64,000 nucleotides of DNA from Chryseobacterium mulctrae (GCF_006175945.1 NZ_VAJL01000001.1:434001-498000); one strand, 5' to 3'. Shown: positions 35,807 to 45,560, counted from the stretch's first letter. The notes: generated by a model not told the origin, from the sequence alone. Made by a program: numbers and translations.

Positions 35807-36247
35807 ATGATGAGTGAACATAATGGTAAACCAAAGAAAAAGACAGGACGCCATCCGAAGGCAGATCCCGCCAAGATTCGATATACGATCTCATTTAATG
35901 AGGTGGAACATTCCCGCTTTCTTGAACTTTTTGACCAGTCAGGAATGAACGTAAAAGCGCATTTTATCACTTCGTGCATTTTTGAAAAGACGATCAAGAC
36001 CGTGAAAGTCGACAAAGGAACAACTGATTTCTATATGCGATTGACCTCGTTTCACAGTCAATTTCGGGCTGTTGGAGTCAATTATAATCAGATGGTTAAA
36101 CTGTTATACACTAATTTTTCAGAGAAAAAAGCAGCCGCTCTTCTTTATAAATTGGAGAAACAAACTATAGAAATGGTGGAGATTTTCAAAAAAGTGATGC
36201 AGTTGATAGAAGAATTTGATCAAAAACATTTGAAAAATCTAGAATAA
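35807..36247 (+). CDS. mobA: MobA-like mobilization accessory protein
   Basis: The 146-residue protein is a relaxosome accessory factor with a basic N terminus (KPKKKTGRHPKADPAKIRYTISF), a ribbon-helix-helix-like segment and a C-terminal helical part (GVNYNQMVKLLYTNFSEKKAAALL) found in MobA/MbpA-type proteins. It should bind the oriT hairpin directly upstream and recruit the relaxase. The start may be either of two adjacent Met codons (35807 or 35810). It is one base from the relaxase gene, so the pair is an operon. Confidence 0.88.
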   Translation: MMSEHNGKPKKKTGRHPKADPAKIRYTISFNEVEHSRFLELFDQSGMNVKAHFITSCIFEKTIKTVKVDKGTTDFYMRLTSFHSQFRAVGVNYNQMVKLLYTNFSEKKAAALLYKLEKQTIEMVEIFKKVMQLIEEFDQKHLKNLE

Positions 36248-36248
36248 G

Positions 36249-37532
36249 ATGATCGCAAAAATTGGAAGAAGCAGTAATCTTTTTGGCACATTGTCGTATA
36301 ATAATTCAAAAATTGAACAGGATAAGGGAGAAATTCTGATGACCAATAAAATGATTGAAACAGCTGACGGGAAGTATTCTGTTGCTCAATTAGCGAGATC
36401 ATTTGAACCTTACCTACTGGCAAACCGAAATACCGAAAAACATACGCTGCATATTTCCCTTAATCCTGATCCTAAAGACAAGGTCTCTGATGAAAAATTT
36501 CGAGAAATAGCTGAGCAGTATATGAATGAAATGGGTTATGGCGATCAGCCTTTCATCGTGTTCAAGCATACCGATATCGACCGCAGCCACATCCATATTG
36601 TTTCAGTTTGCGTTGATGAAGATGGAAAAAAGATATCCGATCAATTTGAAAAGATCCGTTCGATGAAAGTCTGCCGGGAACTGGAAAAAAAATTCGGTCT
36701 GATATCCGCAGTTGAGAAACAGTCTCAGGAAAATCAAAAGATCTTTCGACCGATTAATTTTAAATCTGGAGATATCAAAAGCCAGATTGCATCGGTAATA
36801 CGACACCTATCCTCCTACTACCAATTTCAATCGTTAGGGGAATTTAATGCGCTGCTTTCACTATTTAATATTACTGTGGAGAAAGTGGAGGGAGAATTAC
36901 AAGGCCAATTAAAAAGAGGATTGCTTTATTTTCCTTTAGATGACCAAGGAAAAAAAGCAGGAAATCCTTTTAAAGCATCTTTGTTCGGGAAAAATGCAGG
37001 AATCGATGCTCTCGAAAAACACTTCACTGCTTGTAAAAACAAAAGCAATAATCAACCGCTCAAACAAAATTTGAAAAGATCGATTATTGAAGCACATCAT
37101 TCTTCGAAAGATGAGCAAGCATTTAAAAAGAAATTGAAAAAAGAGGGAATTGATACTGTTGTCCGTAAAAATGACAACGGCAGGATCTATGGAATAACTT
37201 TTATCGATCATCATTCTAAAAGCGTTTGGAACGGGTCACGCTTAGGCAAAGAGTTTTCTGCTAACACCTTTAATGATTATTGGAACGATAACATCAAAGC
37301 CGACCTTACAAAAGATGACCAGTCACCAAAAGCTTCACAGTCCAACAATAAGGAGAATTTGCCTGCTGAAGAAACGCATCATTTATTTGACTTCTTACAT
37401 ACTGAAAAACACGGAGATAGCATATTTGAAGCATTAGGTGGTTTACTTCCAGAAACACAAGGCGAAGATTATGAAGAACAGGATTTTGCAAACCAATTGA
37501 AGAAAAAAAGAAAGAAAAACAGATCACGTTGA
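36249..37532 (+). CDS. mobB: MobB relaxase (HUH endonuclease)
   Basis: The 427-residue relaxase nicks oriT and leads the transferred strand. The HUH metal site is seen as KHTDIDRSHIHIVSV with His107, His114 and His116; motif I is near the N-terminal LSYNNSK and motif II in EKHTLHISLNPDP. These patterns fit the MOBB/MOBP class of Bacteroidota. The candidate nucleophile is Tyr17, in the N-terminal LSYNNSK; no search was run. The C-terminal third is basic and Lys-rich. It is coupled to mobA. Confidence 0.92.
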   Translation: MIAKIGRSSNLFGTLSYNNSKIEQDKGEILMTNKMIETADGKYSVAQLARSFEPYLLANRNTEKHTLHISLNPDPKDKVSDEKFREIAEQYMNEMGYGDQPFIVFKHTDIDRSHIHIVSVCVDEDGKKISDQFEKIRSMKVCRELEKKFGLISAVEKQSQENQKIFRPINFKSGDIKSQIASVIRHLSSYYQFQSLGEFNALLSLFNITVEKVEGELQGQLKRGLLYFPLDDQGKKAGNPFKASLFGKNAGIDALEKHFTACKNKSNNQPLKQNLKRSIIEAHHSSKDEQAFKKKLKKEGIDTVVRKNDNGRIYGITFIDHHSKSVWNGSRLGKEFSANTFNDYWNDNIKADLTKDDQSPKASQSNNKENLPAEETHHLFDFLHTEKHGDSIFEALGGLLPETQGEDYEEQDFANQLKKKRKKNRSR

Positions 37533-37551
37533 GCAAATAATATGAGTATTT

Positions 37552-38193
37552 CTAAGATGGGATGACAATTGATGTATATAGACTACAAACTTTCCACCCT
37601 AACGATTGGTAAAGTGATCTGCCTTGCTCTGTTGCTACCAAAAAATTTTCATGAACATTTTGTGATACCGCAATTTTCTCAAGCTCCGCAATCAAATACG
37701 TTGCCAGACCTTTTCGCTTGTGATTTTCTTCAGTAGAAATTCTATCGTATATAGCTAAATCCTCTACTATTGTAATACGACCTATCGATGCCAATTCCCC
37801 TTCTTTCGTCAGCACTTTTATTAGGGTAGTTGAATTATAATTTTTAACATCAGCCTTGTAGTTAGCAGGCAGGGTAATTTTTTGAATATTCATTGGTGAA
37901 GAACAGTTCATCATGTACCCTTGTGGTTGAATCACCCATTGATCAGAGATTACATTTATAAGATCCTCAGGAGCAGCGCAGACTTTGAGGAACACCCAGG
38001 TTTCTTTTATAGTTTTTGTAAGTTGTATAAAATCGTCATTAAGCTCTGCAAATATATACCGCGTCTTTTGCTTCTCATAACCGACATCAACTTTAAAACC
38101 TGATTTAAATTTTGTTGGTAGTGGCAATTGACGTGACAAGGTCCAGGCGCGAAGCCACTTTTCTAAAATATGTGAAGAAATACCGTTTATCAT
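37552..38193 (-). CDS. GNAT-family N-acetyltransferase
   Basis: The 213-residue protein has a C-terminal GNAT fold with the acetyl-CoA-binding loop HKRKGLATYLIAELEKIA near residue 160 and the following SLGWKVCSLYTSI strand. The N-terminal 100 residues are less conserved (GFKVDVGYEKQKTRYIF). It stands on the opposite strand between mobB and the coupling-protein gene, interrupting the mob cluster, so it is cargo. The substrate is unknown; it might modify a small molecule such as an antibiotic or a peptide. Confidence 0.85.
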   Translation of the reverse strand: MINGISSHILEKWLRAWTLSRQLPLPTKFKSGFKVDVGYEKQKTRYIFAELNDDFIQLTKTIKETWVFLKVCAAPEDLINVISDQWVIQPQGYMMNCSSPMNIQKITLPANYKADVKNYNSTTLIKVLTKEGELASIGRITIVEDLAIYDRISTEENHKRKGLATYLIAELEKIAVSQNVHENFLVATEQGRSLYQSLGWKVCSLYTSIVIPS

Positions 38194-38355
38194 TGATCAG
38201 CCTTTATTTTATAACAATTTTTAAAGATAGAAATTTGAAATAACATTACCTGTTACTCAACGCCAAATGTATGCATACAATGCCACAGGCTGCCACATTT
38301 CCGGTACCTGATCAAGGCACAATACATTGATTGTCTAAAATTAAACTTTACAGTT

Positions 38356-40356
38356 ATGCAGGGAGAAGATGATTTAAGAGGACTTGCCAAAATAATGGCA
38401 TTTATGAGAACGGTCAGTGTTATTTTGGTTGTGATGCATTTGTATTGGTATTGCTATGGCTTTTTTGAAGAACGCGGCTGGACTTTAAATCTTGTCAATA
38501 AGATCCTTCAAAACTTTGATCGGGCAGCAGGATTATTTAGCAAACCACTGTATTCAAAACTTTTTGCAGTGCTTTTGTTGAGCCTGAGTTGCCTTGGCAC
38601 CAAAGGGGTGAAAAATGAAAAGATCACCTGGAACAAAATATATGTTGCTTTGGGTTTGGGTGTATTATTATTCTTTTTTAGCATACCCCTTTTAAAACTG
38701 TCATCGGACTTTGTGGTTCCCTTATATATGCTGTCAACTGGTTCGGGTTATATTTTCTTGATGATGGCTGGTGTGTGGATGAGCAGACTTCTGAAACATC
38801 ATCTAATGGATGATGTATTCAACAGCGAAAATGAAAGCTTCCAACAGGAAATAAAACTTCTTTATAACGAATACTCTGTCAATCTACCAACTAAGTTTTA
38901 TTATCAAGGGAAATGGCATCCTGGTTGGATCAATGTAGTGAATCCTTTTCGCGCTACCATTGTTCTGGGTACGCCTGGATCGGGAAAATCATTCGCTGTA
39001 GTCAACAACTATATAAAACAGCATATTGAAAAAGGATTTTCCATGTATATCTATGATTTTAAGTTCGATGACCTTTCTACCATTGCTTACAACCATCTGT
39101 TAAATCATTCAGAGGGATATTCGGTAAAACCTAAATTCTATATCATCAACTTTGACGATCCTAGAAAAAGCCATCGTTGCAATCCCCTAAACCCGAACTT
39201 TATGACGGATATTTCTGATGCTTATGAAGCAGCCTATACCATTATGCTGAATCTCAACAGAAGCTGGATACAAAAGCAGGGCGACTTTTTCGTGGAAAGC
39301 CCTATTATCCTTTTAGCTGCGATCATTTGGTTTCTGAAAATCTACAAAGGTGGGATATACTGTACGTTTCCACACGCCATTGAATTGCTGAACAAAAAAT
39401 ACGAGGATGTCTTTACGATTCTCACTTCTTACTCCGAATTGGAGAACTACCTCTCCCCTTTTATGGATGCCTGGCAGGGCGGTGCACAGGATCAGTTGCA
39501 GGGGCAGATCGCTTCGGCAAAAATCCCTTTGTCGCGGATGATCTCTCCGCAACTCTATTGGGTAATGACAGGGGATGACTTTGCGTTGGATATCAATAAT
39601 CCGAAGGAACCGAAGATTTTGTGTGTAGGAAATAATCCTGACCGGCAGAATATATATTCAGCAGCTCTGGGACTTTACAACTCAAGGATTGTCAAACTGA
39701 TCAATAAGAAAGGACAGCTAAAAAGCTCGGTCATAATTGATGAGCTCCCTACGATTTATTTCAGAGGATTGGATAATCTGATCGCAACCGCCAGAAGCAA
39801 CAAGGTTTCTGTTTGTCTGGGATTTCAGGATTTTTCACAGTTGACCAGGGATTACGGCGATAAGGAAAGCAAAGTGATCCAAAACACCGTTGGGAATATT
39901 TTCAGCGGACAGGTGGTTGGAGAAACTGCAAAAGCCCTGTCAGAGAGATTTGGCAAGGTTTTGCAGAAAAGGCAAAGCATCTCCATCAATAGAAATGATA
40001 CTTCAACATCCATTTCAACACAATTGGACAGCCTGATCCCGGCCTCTAAGATCTCGACTTTGACACAGGGATTTTTTGTCGGTGCCGTCTCAGATAATTT
40101 CGATGAAAGGATCGAACAGAAAATATTCCATTCAGAAATCGTCGTTGACACCGTTAAACTTTCTGAACTGGAAAAGAATTACCAACCCATACCTCAGATC
40201 CGCTCATTTGTCGACGAGCAGGGAAAAGACAGCATGCAGGCAGAAATTACATCAAACTATAAAAGTGTCAAAGCAGATATCGTGATGATCATCGGTAATG
40301 AAATGGAACGGATTTCAAATGACCCCGATCTGCAGCACCTCATTAATAAAAACTAA
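38356..40356 (+). CDS. mobC: Type IV coupling protein (MobC/TraG-VirD4 type)
   Basis: The 666-residue protein couples the relaxase-DNA complex to the mating channel. It has about four N-terminal membrane segments (to residue 145), Walker A LGTPGSGKS at 204-212, the nearby IYDFKFDD segment, and Walker B SVIIDELPTIYF near residue 455. The characteristic segment KVIQNTVGNIFSGQVVGETAK follows. It is the VirD4-like ATPase of the system and is distinct from the VirB4-like TraG at 22422-24929. All motifs look complete. Confidence 0.95.
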   Translation: MQGEDDLRGLAKIMAFMRTVSVILVVMHLYWYCYGFFEERGWTLNLVNKILQNFDRAAGLFSKPLYSKLFAVLLLSLSCLGTKGVKNEKITWNKIYVALGLGVLLFFFSIPLLKLSSDFVVPLYMLSTGSGYIFLMMAGVWMSRLLKHHLMDDVFNSENESFQQEIKLLYNEYSVNLPTKFYYQGKWHPGWINVVNPFRATIVLGTPGSGKSFAVVNNYIKQHIEKGFSMYIYDFKFDDLSTIAYNHLLNHSEGYSVKPKFYIINFDDPRKSHRCNPLNPNFMTDISDAYEAAYTIMLNLNRSWIQKQGDFFVESPIILLAAIIWFLKIYKGGIYCTFPHAIELLNKKYEDVFTILTSYSELENYLSPFMDAWQGGAQDQLQGQIASAKIPLSRMISPQLYWVMTGDDFALDINNPKEPKILCVGNNPDRQNIYSAALGLYNSRIVKLINKKGQLKSSVIIDELPTIYFRGLDNLIATARSNKVSVCLGFQDFSQLTRDYGDKESKVIQNTVGNIFSGQVVGETAKALSERFGKVLQKRQSISINRNDTSTSISTQLDSLIPASKISTLTQGFFVGAVSDNFDERIEQKIFHSEIVVDTVKLSELEKNYQPIPQIRSFVDEQGKDSMQAEITSNYKSVKADIVMIIGNEMERISNDPDLQHLINKN

Positions 40357-40406
40357 AGCAAACCTTAAATGGAAATTTTAAACCATTCGAGGTTTTCGCA
40401 GGAGAA

Positions 40407-41252
40407 TTATTCTCCTTCTGAATTCTTGAAGTGCTGATCGAGATGTTCACAGACCAGATGCAAAAACTTCGTTGGACCTTGTTTTCGGTTTCGGATCTCA
40501 AATATCGTTTTGTGGAAGTTGCCTAAATCTGTGTCCAAGGATTTTTCTGCAAATTTAATGACCTCACTGAGCTCGATGTTGCCTCCGTTGAAACAACGCA
40601 TCTGATAAAGAGCATAGATGAGTTCGATCAAACCAACCTTGGAGGCAGACCATACCAGGGGTGACAAGGTTTTAGTGTTGTCATTATTACTTAATTTCTC
40701 GAGCTGCTTTTTGAGGTATTTGTCCATTTGTTGGCTGGCAATGAATCTGGCTACCAGATGATCGTGAGAAGTGGTAAAGCTGCTGTCAAAATTGTAGAAG
40801 CCTGACGATAATTTCATTTTCAGGTCGTATGAATTTCTGATAAAGACTTTATGGTCGAGATAGGTAGCCTCTCTTCGATGATAGCCATAAAATTCCGCAT
40901 GTTCCATGTAAAAACTTTTGAGTTTTTCCTGTTCTGCCTCGTAGTATTTTTTCATTGCCTTGTTCCCTGCATTCGGTTTATGGGATTCCAGTTCTAAAAT
41001 TGCAGATAAATAGATAAACTTTGAGATAAATTGTGGTTTTAGTTTCTTGAAAAAGTAAACCTCTTCAGCGATATTCTCAAAATCGTGCGCTGAGATCATT
41101 TCTTTTAACTTTCTGATGGATTCATCGATCAGCAGTAAGGATTTCTCTGCGACTTTCACAATATCGTCATCGTCGTCATATACTTCATTGATCTTCAGCT
41201 CTAAATCGTCATGTAATTTTGTGATCTTTCTAAAAATTGCTTTTGTTACCAT
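40407..41252 (-). CDS. rteC: RteC-family regulator of element excision
   Basis: The 281-residue product matches RteC, which in CTnDOT activates excision genes in response to tetracycline through RteA/RteB. Recognisable segments are FKKLKPQFISKFIYLSAI, YLDHKVFIRNSYDLKMKL and NSEVIKFAEK-like SEVIKFAEKSLDTDLGNFHKTI in a mostly helical protein with a C-terminal winged-helix part. No rteA/rteB or tetQ is present, so the trigger here is unknown. It is convergent to the coupling-protein gene. Confidence 0.88.
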   Translation of the reverse strand: MVTKAIFRKITKLHDDLELKINEVYDDDDDIVKVAEKSLLLIDESIRKLKEMISAHDFENIAEEVYFFKKLKPQFISKFIYLSAILELESHKPNAGNKAMKKYYEAEQEKLKSFYMEHAEFYGYHRREATYLDHKVFIRNSYDLKMKLSSGFYNFDSSFTTSHDHLVARFIASQQMDKYLKKQLEKLSNNDNTKTLSPLVWSASKVGLIELIYALYQMRCFNGGNIELSEVIKFAEKSLDTDLGNFHKTIFEIRNRKQGPTKFLHLVCEHLDQHFKNSEGE

Positions 41253-41298
41253 GTCCTTTTTTCAGAAATTTACAAAAATTCGTGTATTCATGCGACAA

Positions 41299-43002
41299 TC
41301 AACTGATCCCAAGGTCCTTTTTTCGATTCTTGATGTAGTCTGTAGGTCGGATTCCATTGATCTCGAAGAATAGGCTGGAAAAATTTTGCCTTGCTGCAAT
41401 ACCGCATTCTTCTGCCAATGCTGTGATGCTGTAATTAAGATATTTCGTATCGGTATTCAGAAGGTGCGTGATATGGTTGATCCGCAGCTCGGCCATATAT
41501 TTGTTGAAGTTCATTCCCTTGTTTTCGTTGATGTACACCGAGAGGTAATGTGAATTTGTTCCCAATTTGACAGCAACACTTTTTTCGGTCAGGCCTTTCT
41601 TGGTGAACATCAGCTCTTTCTCGAATTTATTAAGTTTCTGCCTGATTTCTTCGGTCATTGCTGCAGTAAGGCTGGTCTTTCTCGAAGGACCTTTTGGGGA
41701 CATCTCGCCATCAACGTCAGCAATGACGTTGGGCTGGTTTTCTAATTTTTTCTGCAGTAGCTCATACTGCTTTCTGATCTTGCGTTCCCTGTAGTAACGG
41801 TAGATAAAAAATCCGAGTAGCATTGATCCGGATGCAATTAAAATCTGTCCTATCATTATTTTCTTTCTGCTGGCTTTCTCAAGGCGTTGCTTCTCATCAA
41901 GTAAACTGCTCCGGTCATAATCCCTGTGAAGCTTCGATGACAGATAAGGATAGTCATTGCTGATCAGACTGTCGGCTTTAAGCAACTGATTGGTGTAATA
42001 CAGTTGTCTTTTAATATTTTTTTTCGACCTGTAGAAACCGATCAGAAAATTATAGCTGGGTGAAACTTCGGGAATGACAAATCCTTGTTTGTTAAAGATC
42101 GAATCGACCTTGTAGAAATACATTATACCCTGCTCAGGTTTCCTTTGTGCAATATCAATTCTGCCCAAATAAAAATAGACCACAGAGGCCCATGCGAAAT
42201 CATTTCGCTTAACAATGGCAGGCAACGACCTTTTAAGATAAGCGCTTGCTGACGTATACGCTCCGTCGTTGTATTTTGATATAGCTATGCACTTCAGAAA
42301 ATAACTGTTCTCCAGAACAAAGTCTTTGTTATTACGGGTAAGCTTATCCCCTAATAAGCTCAAACTGTCGCTTTTTTTAAAATTCTTAAGATAGCGGTTG
42401 ATGACCGTCAGCTGGTGAAGACTGTTGAAATAGGCCTTTTTGTAATTATAGGTCTCATTGTTGTGAAGATCTTCGGTGATATGCTGACCGTAAAATCGTA
42501 TGCATTTCTCAAAATGGGACAACGCATCTTCATAATACCCCAAATGACCTTTGACGATACCGAGATGATAGACCACTTTATATTTTTGGTATTGGTCATC
42601 GGAACCTTTAGAATAGTTGTAGGCAAGAACATATTGATTAAGTGCCTGCCTGTAATTTTTTTGATAGAAATAGTAGATAATGCCCTTGCTGAGATGATCC
42701 CTGCTCAGATCATCACTCGTTCCGTACTGACGACTTGCCAATATTGCACTGTCCGCGTACTGCATTTTATGGGCATAGTCAAACTGACGTCCGTCGCGGT
42801 ATCCTTGAATTAGCTTATTAAAACTGGACTCTGATTTTGCTTTCTGGATGTATCGTCGTACCTGAGGCATGGCACTGCTGTCGTCAATGTCTTTTTTCTC
42901 ATATGAACTTCTTATCTCACTGAATGTTGTCTGATGACCCTGTGAAAACAGGAGCTGTGAAAAAACAGAAATGAATACAAGAAAGTATGCAACCCTTTCC
43001 AT
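41299..43002 (-). CDS. TPR-containing membrane AraC-family regulator
   Basis: The 567-residue protein has a signal peptide (YFLVFISVFSQLLFSQG), a periplasmic region with several tetratricopeptide repeats (for example AHFEKCIRFYGQ region), one membrane segment near residue 395 (IMIGQILIASGSMLLGFFIY) and a C-terminal AraC-type helix-turn-helix (SVAVKLGTNSHYLSVYINE, CGIAARQNFSSLFFEINGI). Such one-component transmembrane AraC regulators control envelope genes in Bacteroidota. It is divergent from the peptide locus starting at 43281 and is its likely regulator. Confidence 0.88.
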   Translation of the reverse strand: MERVAYFLVFISVFSQLLFSQGHQTTFSEIRSSYEKKDIDDSSAMPQVRRYIQKAKSESSFNKLIQGYRDGRQFDYAHKMQYADSAILASRQYGTSDDLSRDHLSKGIIYYFYQKNYRQALNQYVLAYNYSKGSDDQYQKYKVVYHLGIVKGHLGYYEDALSHFEKCIRFYGQHITEDLHNNETYNYKKAYFNSLHQLTVINRYLKNFKKSDSLSLLGDKLTRNNKDFVLENSYFLKCIAISKYNDGAYTSASAYLKRSLPAIVKRNDFAWASVVYFYLGRIDIAQRKPEQGIMYFYKVDSIFNKQGFVIPEVSPSYNFLIGFYRSKKNIKRQLYYTNQLLKADSLISNDYPYLSSKLHRDYDRSSLLDEKQRLEKASRKKIMIGQILIASGSMLLGFFIYRYYRERKIRKQYELLQKKLENQPNVIADVDGEMSPKGPSRKTSLTAAMTEEIRQKLNKFEKELMFTKKGLTEKSVAVKLGTNSHYLSVYINENKGMNFNKYMAELRINHITHLLNTDTKYLNYSITALAEECGIAARQNFSSLFFEINGIRPTDYIKNRKKDLGIS

Positions 43003-43280
43003 ATCACTTATTTTAGAAACTCACCATATCAAATTTAGACATTTTTTTTAGTGAAATTATGAGATCACATAGATTTCATACTATCAAAAAGCATAGGAGG
43101 CTTTATTTTATTGATAAACAACTACATAGTCACTAAAATCAATGGGATCAATTTTAAAATTGTGACGTATTAATTTTAAAATCACGCCGAACAACACTTT
43201 TTTTGAGGCTTTTTGACCGATACCTTTGGCTTAGAATTCTATCTTAATCCGGCCGGGATAACCCAATTAAAAAAATTAAA

Positions 43281-43502
43281 ATGAAAAAGCTTATCCCAAT
43301 TTTTAGTATAGCGATAGCGTCAGTTTTATTGCAAAACTGTACCGATCGAGATGAAGATGTCAGTGCAGATCATAGTCGATCAAATGACACACAACCAGAG
43401 TTCATGATGCGTGGAGATTCGACCAGATCGTCAGGAGAAATTGTAGATCCCGATCCGCCGGTAAGAGATGGCGATAATTGGCGGTCTGTCCCAAAAAAGT
43501 AA
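43281..43502 (+). CDS. Small lipoprotein, possibly part of the peptide locus
   Basis: The 73-residue product has a signal peptide with lipobox LLQNC and a polar, disordered tail (DPDPPVRDGDNWRSVPKK). I recognise no family. It is the first gene downstream of the divergent AraC-type regulator and is followed by the 55-codon ORF and the MauE-like gene. It may be a member of the secreted product set or an accessory lipoprotein. Coding support is the signal peptide, the start context and position. Confidence 0.65.
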   Translation: MKKLIPIFSIAIASVLLQNCTDRDEDVSADHSRSNDTQPEFMMRGDSTRSSGEIVDPDPPVRDGDNWRSVPKK

Positions 43503-43518
43503 TCACACCTTATGACCT

Positions 43519-43686
43519 ATGATTCCCCATACCTCCATATCAGTTGTCACAGGCTTACCATGTCCGGAAAGCGGCATCTGGGAAAGTATGGGGAATTTCA
43601 GAACGACAGTCACTTTATTTAAAGGTGAGAGAATGCCGGACTATTGTGGAAGGAAGATCAAATGGAAATTAATTATAGCCTGTTAA
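43519..43686 (+). CDS. Short ORF (55 aa) with a Cys-Pro/Trp motif
   Basis: ATG at 43519 to TAA at 43684-43686 gives a small protein with the segment VVTGLPCPESGIWE, then RMPDYCGRKIKWKLI near the C terminus. It contains three Cys and the pattern CPxSGxW...MPxYxG, which I have seen in short uncharacterised Bacteroidota proteins. There is no signal peptide. It lies 18 bases before the MauE-like gene. It could be a noncoding coincidence, since it is below the usual length cut-off. Confidence 0.45.
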   Translation: MIPHTSISVVTGLPCPESGIWESMGNFRTTVTLFKGERMPDYCGRKIKWKLIIAC

Positions 43687-43704
43687 AATTTACAAGTATT
43701 TACC

Positions 43705-45231
43705 ATGAGAAAGACATATTCTATAATTGTTAAAGTGATCACCTACTTTTTTATACTGCTTTTTTGCTATGCTGCAATCAGCAAAATACTGGATTTTGAA
43801 AACTTTCAGGTTCAGATTGGGCAATCACCTTTGTTAAGTGCTTATGCAGGATTTGTATCATATGCAGTAATTATTGCAGAACTGCTCATCGTACTGATGC
43901 TGATTTTTCCAAAAACATTTCTCTTGGGATTATATTCATCAACTGCAATGATGACAGCGTTTACGGTCTACATCTATTTAATTTTAAATTATAGTGATTT
44001 CGTACCATGTTCATGCGGAGGGATCCTGGAGAAGATGGGATGGACAGAACATTTGATTTTCAATATCACAAGTGTAGTGCTGGGAATTGTAGCTGTCTTT
44101 TTATATTCAAAGAACGAATATCCACGCAAAACTGTTATTCTATCACTCGTCATTTCCAATATTCTAAGTGCGATCATTATTCTTTTTTTATTTTTAAGAT
44201 CAGACTATGTGATTAAGCAGGAAAATAATTTTACACGAAGGTTTTTAATGCATCCTGTTCTAAAAACAAAAAGTATTGCTCTCGAAAACAACACGTACTA
44301 TTTTGCAGGATCTGATAATCAAAAGGTATATCTTGGAAACAGGACCATGCCACAAAATCTACTGACTGTCGACTCATTGCTTCAAAAACGACCCAATTTA
44401 AAAATGGATCTGCATCTTAAAAAATATCCATATAGAAAGATTGAGGTTAAAGTCTATGGTAACAATTATTTTATCTACGACGGTACAGTGCCTGTAATAT
44501 CTAGAGGGCAGTTAAGCCGTCCTGAAACGGAGGTCATCAGTTACAAGGATGCTTTTTTCAGTCAGATAGAAATTATCAACAGTAATAGAATGGCCATTAG
44601 AGCACTGTCATCAACAACTAAAAATCTTACACTTGGTTTATTAACGATTGAAAAAAATGGAAAAAATGGAAAAAATAAAGTCCAGTTATTTCCGCAACTT
44701 CTGGAAAAACAATCTGATGGGGTATTTGATTCGGACGGTAATCTGTCTTCAGATCCTAAATCATCAAAAGTAACTTACATTCATGCTTACCGTAATCAGT
44801 TTATTGTGATGGATTCAACAATGAAACTTCAACGGAGGTTATCAACTATTGATACAACAACTATTGCCCAGATCAAGGTAACTTCCCTATCCGACGGAAG
44901 ATTTAAAATGTCTAAACCAGCATTGCTTGTCAATGGGAATGCAAAAATTTTCAACGGACTTTTATTTAATCCTGCCTACTTAAGAGGCCAGCATGAACCC
45001 GTCAAAAGATGGAAGGAAAGCAGAACAATTGATGTTTACAATATCAATAAGCAGGAATATATCGGAAGTATTTACATTGATCATTACAAAGATTCTGAGA
45101 TGTCAGATTTTATAGTTACCGATAAGCACTTGTACGTCATTGCAGGAAATCAGCTCATTCAGTACCGTTTGACAAATTCTTTGACAAAATATTTTAAAAA
45201 CGGGGTAGCCGAAAACCGTATCCAAGAGTAG
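43705..45231 (+). CDS. MauE/DoxX-like membrane protein with a large C-terminal domain
   Basis: The first 165 residues form a four-helix MauE/DoxX-type redox-associated domain, with FVPCSCGGILEKMGW near residue 105, a conserved CxCGG motif in this group. The remaining about 330 residues are an exported beta-rich region without recognised family, possibly propeller-like (TYYFAGSDNQKVYLGNRT, FIVMDSTMKLQRRLSTID). MauE supports disulfide formation in methylamine dehydrogenase, so a thiol-redox role for the following Cys-containing peptide is attractive. The gene is 21 bases upstream of the DUF6520 gene. Confidence 0.75.
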   Translation: MRKTYSIIVKVITYFFILLFCYAAISKILDFENFQVQIGQSPLLSAYAGFVSYAVIIAELLIVLMLIFPKTFLLGLYSSTAMMTAFTVYIYLILNYSDFVPCSCGGILEKMGWTEHLIFNITSVVLGIVAVFLYSKNEYPRKTVILSLVISNILSAIIILFLFLRSDYVIKQENNFTRRFLMHPVLKTKSIALENNTYYFAGSDNQKVYLGNRTMPQNLLTVDSLLQKRPNLKMDLHLKKYPYRKIEVKVYGNNYFIYDGTVPVISRGQLSRPETEVISYKDAFFSQIEIINSNRMAIRALSSTTKNLTLGLLTIEKNGKNGKNKVQLFPQLLEKQSDGVFDSDGNLSSDPKSSKVTYIHAYRNQFIVMDSTMKLQRRLSTIDTTTIAQIKVTSLSDGRFKMSKPALLVNGNAKIFNGLLFNPAYLRGQHEPVKRWKESRTIDVYNINKQEYIGSIYIDHYKDSEMSDFIVTDKHLYVIAGNQLIQYRLTNSLTKYFKNGVAENRIQE

Positions 45232-45252
45232 GCACAATCAAATTTCTTTATT

Positions 45253-45528
45253 ATGAAAAAATTTCTTTTTCCTGTTGTCCTAGTATTAGTGGGCACAGGG
45301 TCAGCACTTGCTACCAACGTAGCAAAAAAGAGTAACAAAGCTTTAGTACCTGCTTACAGAATTGTGAGCGTAGGAGGAGGACAGTTCCAATGTCAAAATG
45401 CTGAGCAACAGTGTAGTGATGTTAATAATGGTATTGTCTGTAAATGGGAAGTTGACGGCACTACCGATCTTCATGATGAAGGCTCAGGAACCATGTGTGG
45501 AAGCGAACTTTTTCAAATTCCATTATAG
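45253..45528 (+). CDS. DUF6520-type small exported Cys-containing protein
   Basis: The 91-residue product has a signal peptide (KKFLFPVVLVLVGTGSALAT) followed by VAKKSNKALVPAYRIV, the usual start of DUF6520 proteins. The mature part has four Cys (FQCQ, QQCSD, IVCKW, TMCGS), enough for two disulfides. Families like this occur next to MauE-like genes in Chryseobacterium-type genomes. Function is unknown; a peptide substrate, bacteriocin-like product or periplasmic redox partner are all possible. It ends at a terminator (45537-45560). Confidence 0.75.
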   Translation: MKKFLFPVVLVLVGTGSALATNVAKKSNKALVPAYRIVSVGGGQFQCQNAEQQCSDVNNGIVCKWEVDGTTDLHDEGSGTMCGSELFQIPL

Positions 45529-45536
45529 AAAGATGA

Positions 45537-45560
45537 GGGACGCTATTGAGCGTCCCTTTT
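45537..45560 (+). terminator. Terminator of the DUF6520 gene
   Basis: GGGACGCT, loop ATTG, AGCGTCCC, then TTTT. The hairpin also covers the last codons and stop of the convergent S9 peptidase gene, so it separates the two transcripts. Confidence 0.8.

Noticed and set aside
35674..36015. Minus-strand ORF of 113 codons
   Set aside because: It lies across the oriT-like hairpin and the start of mobA and has no family likeness.
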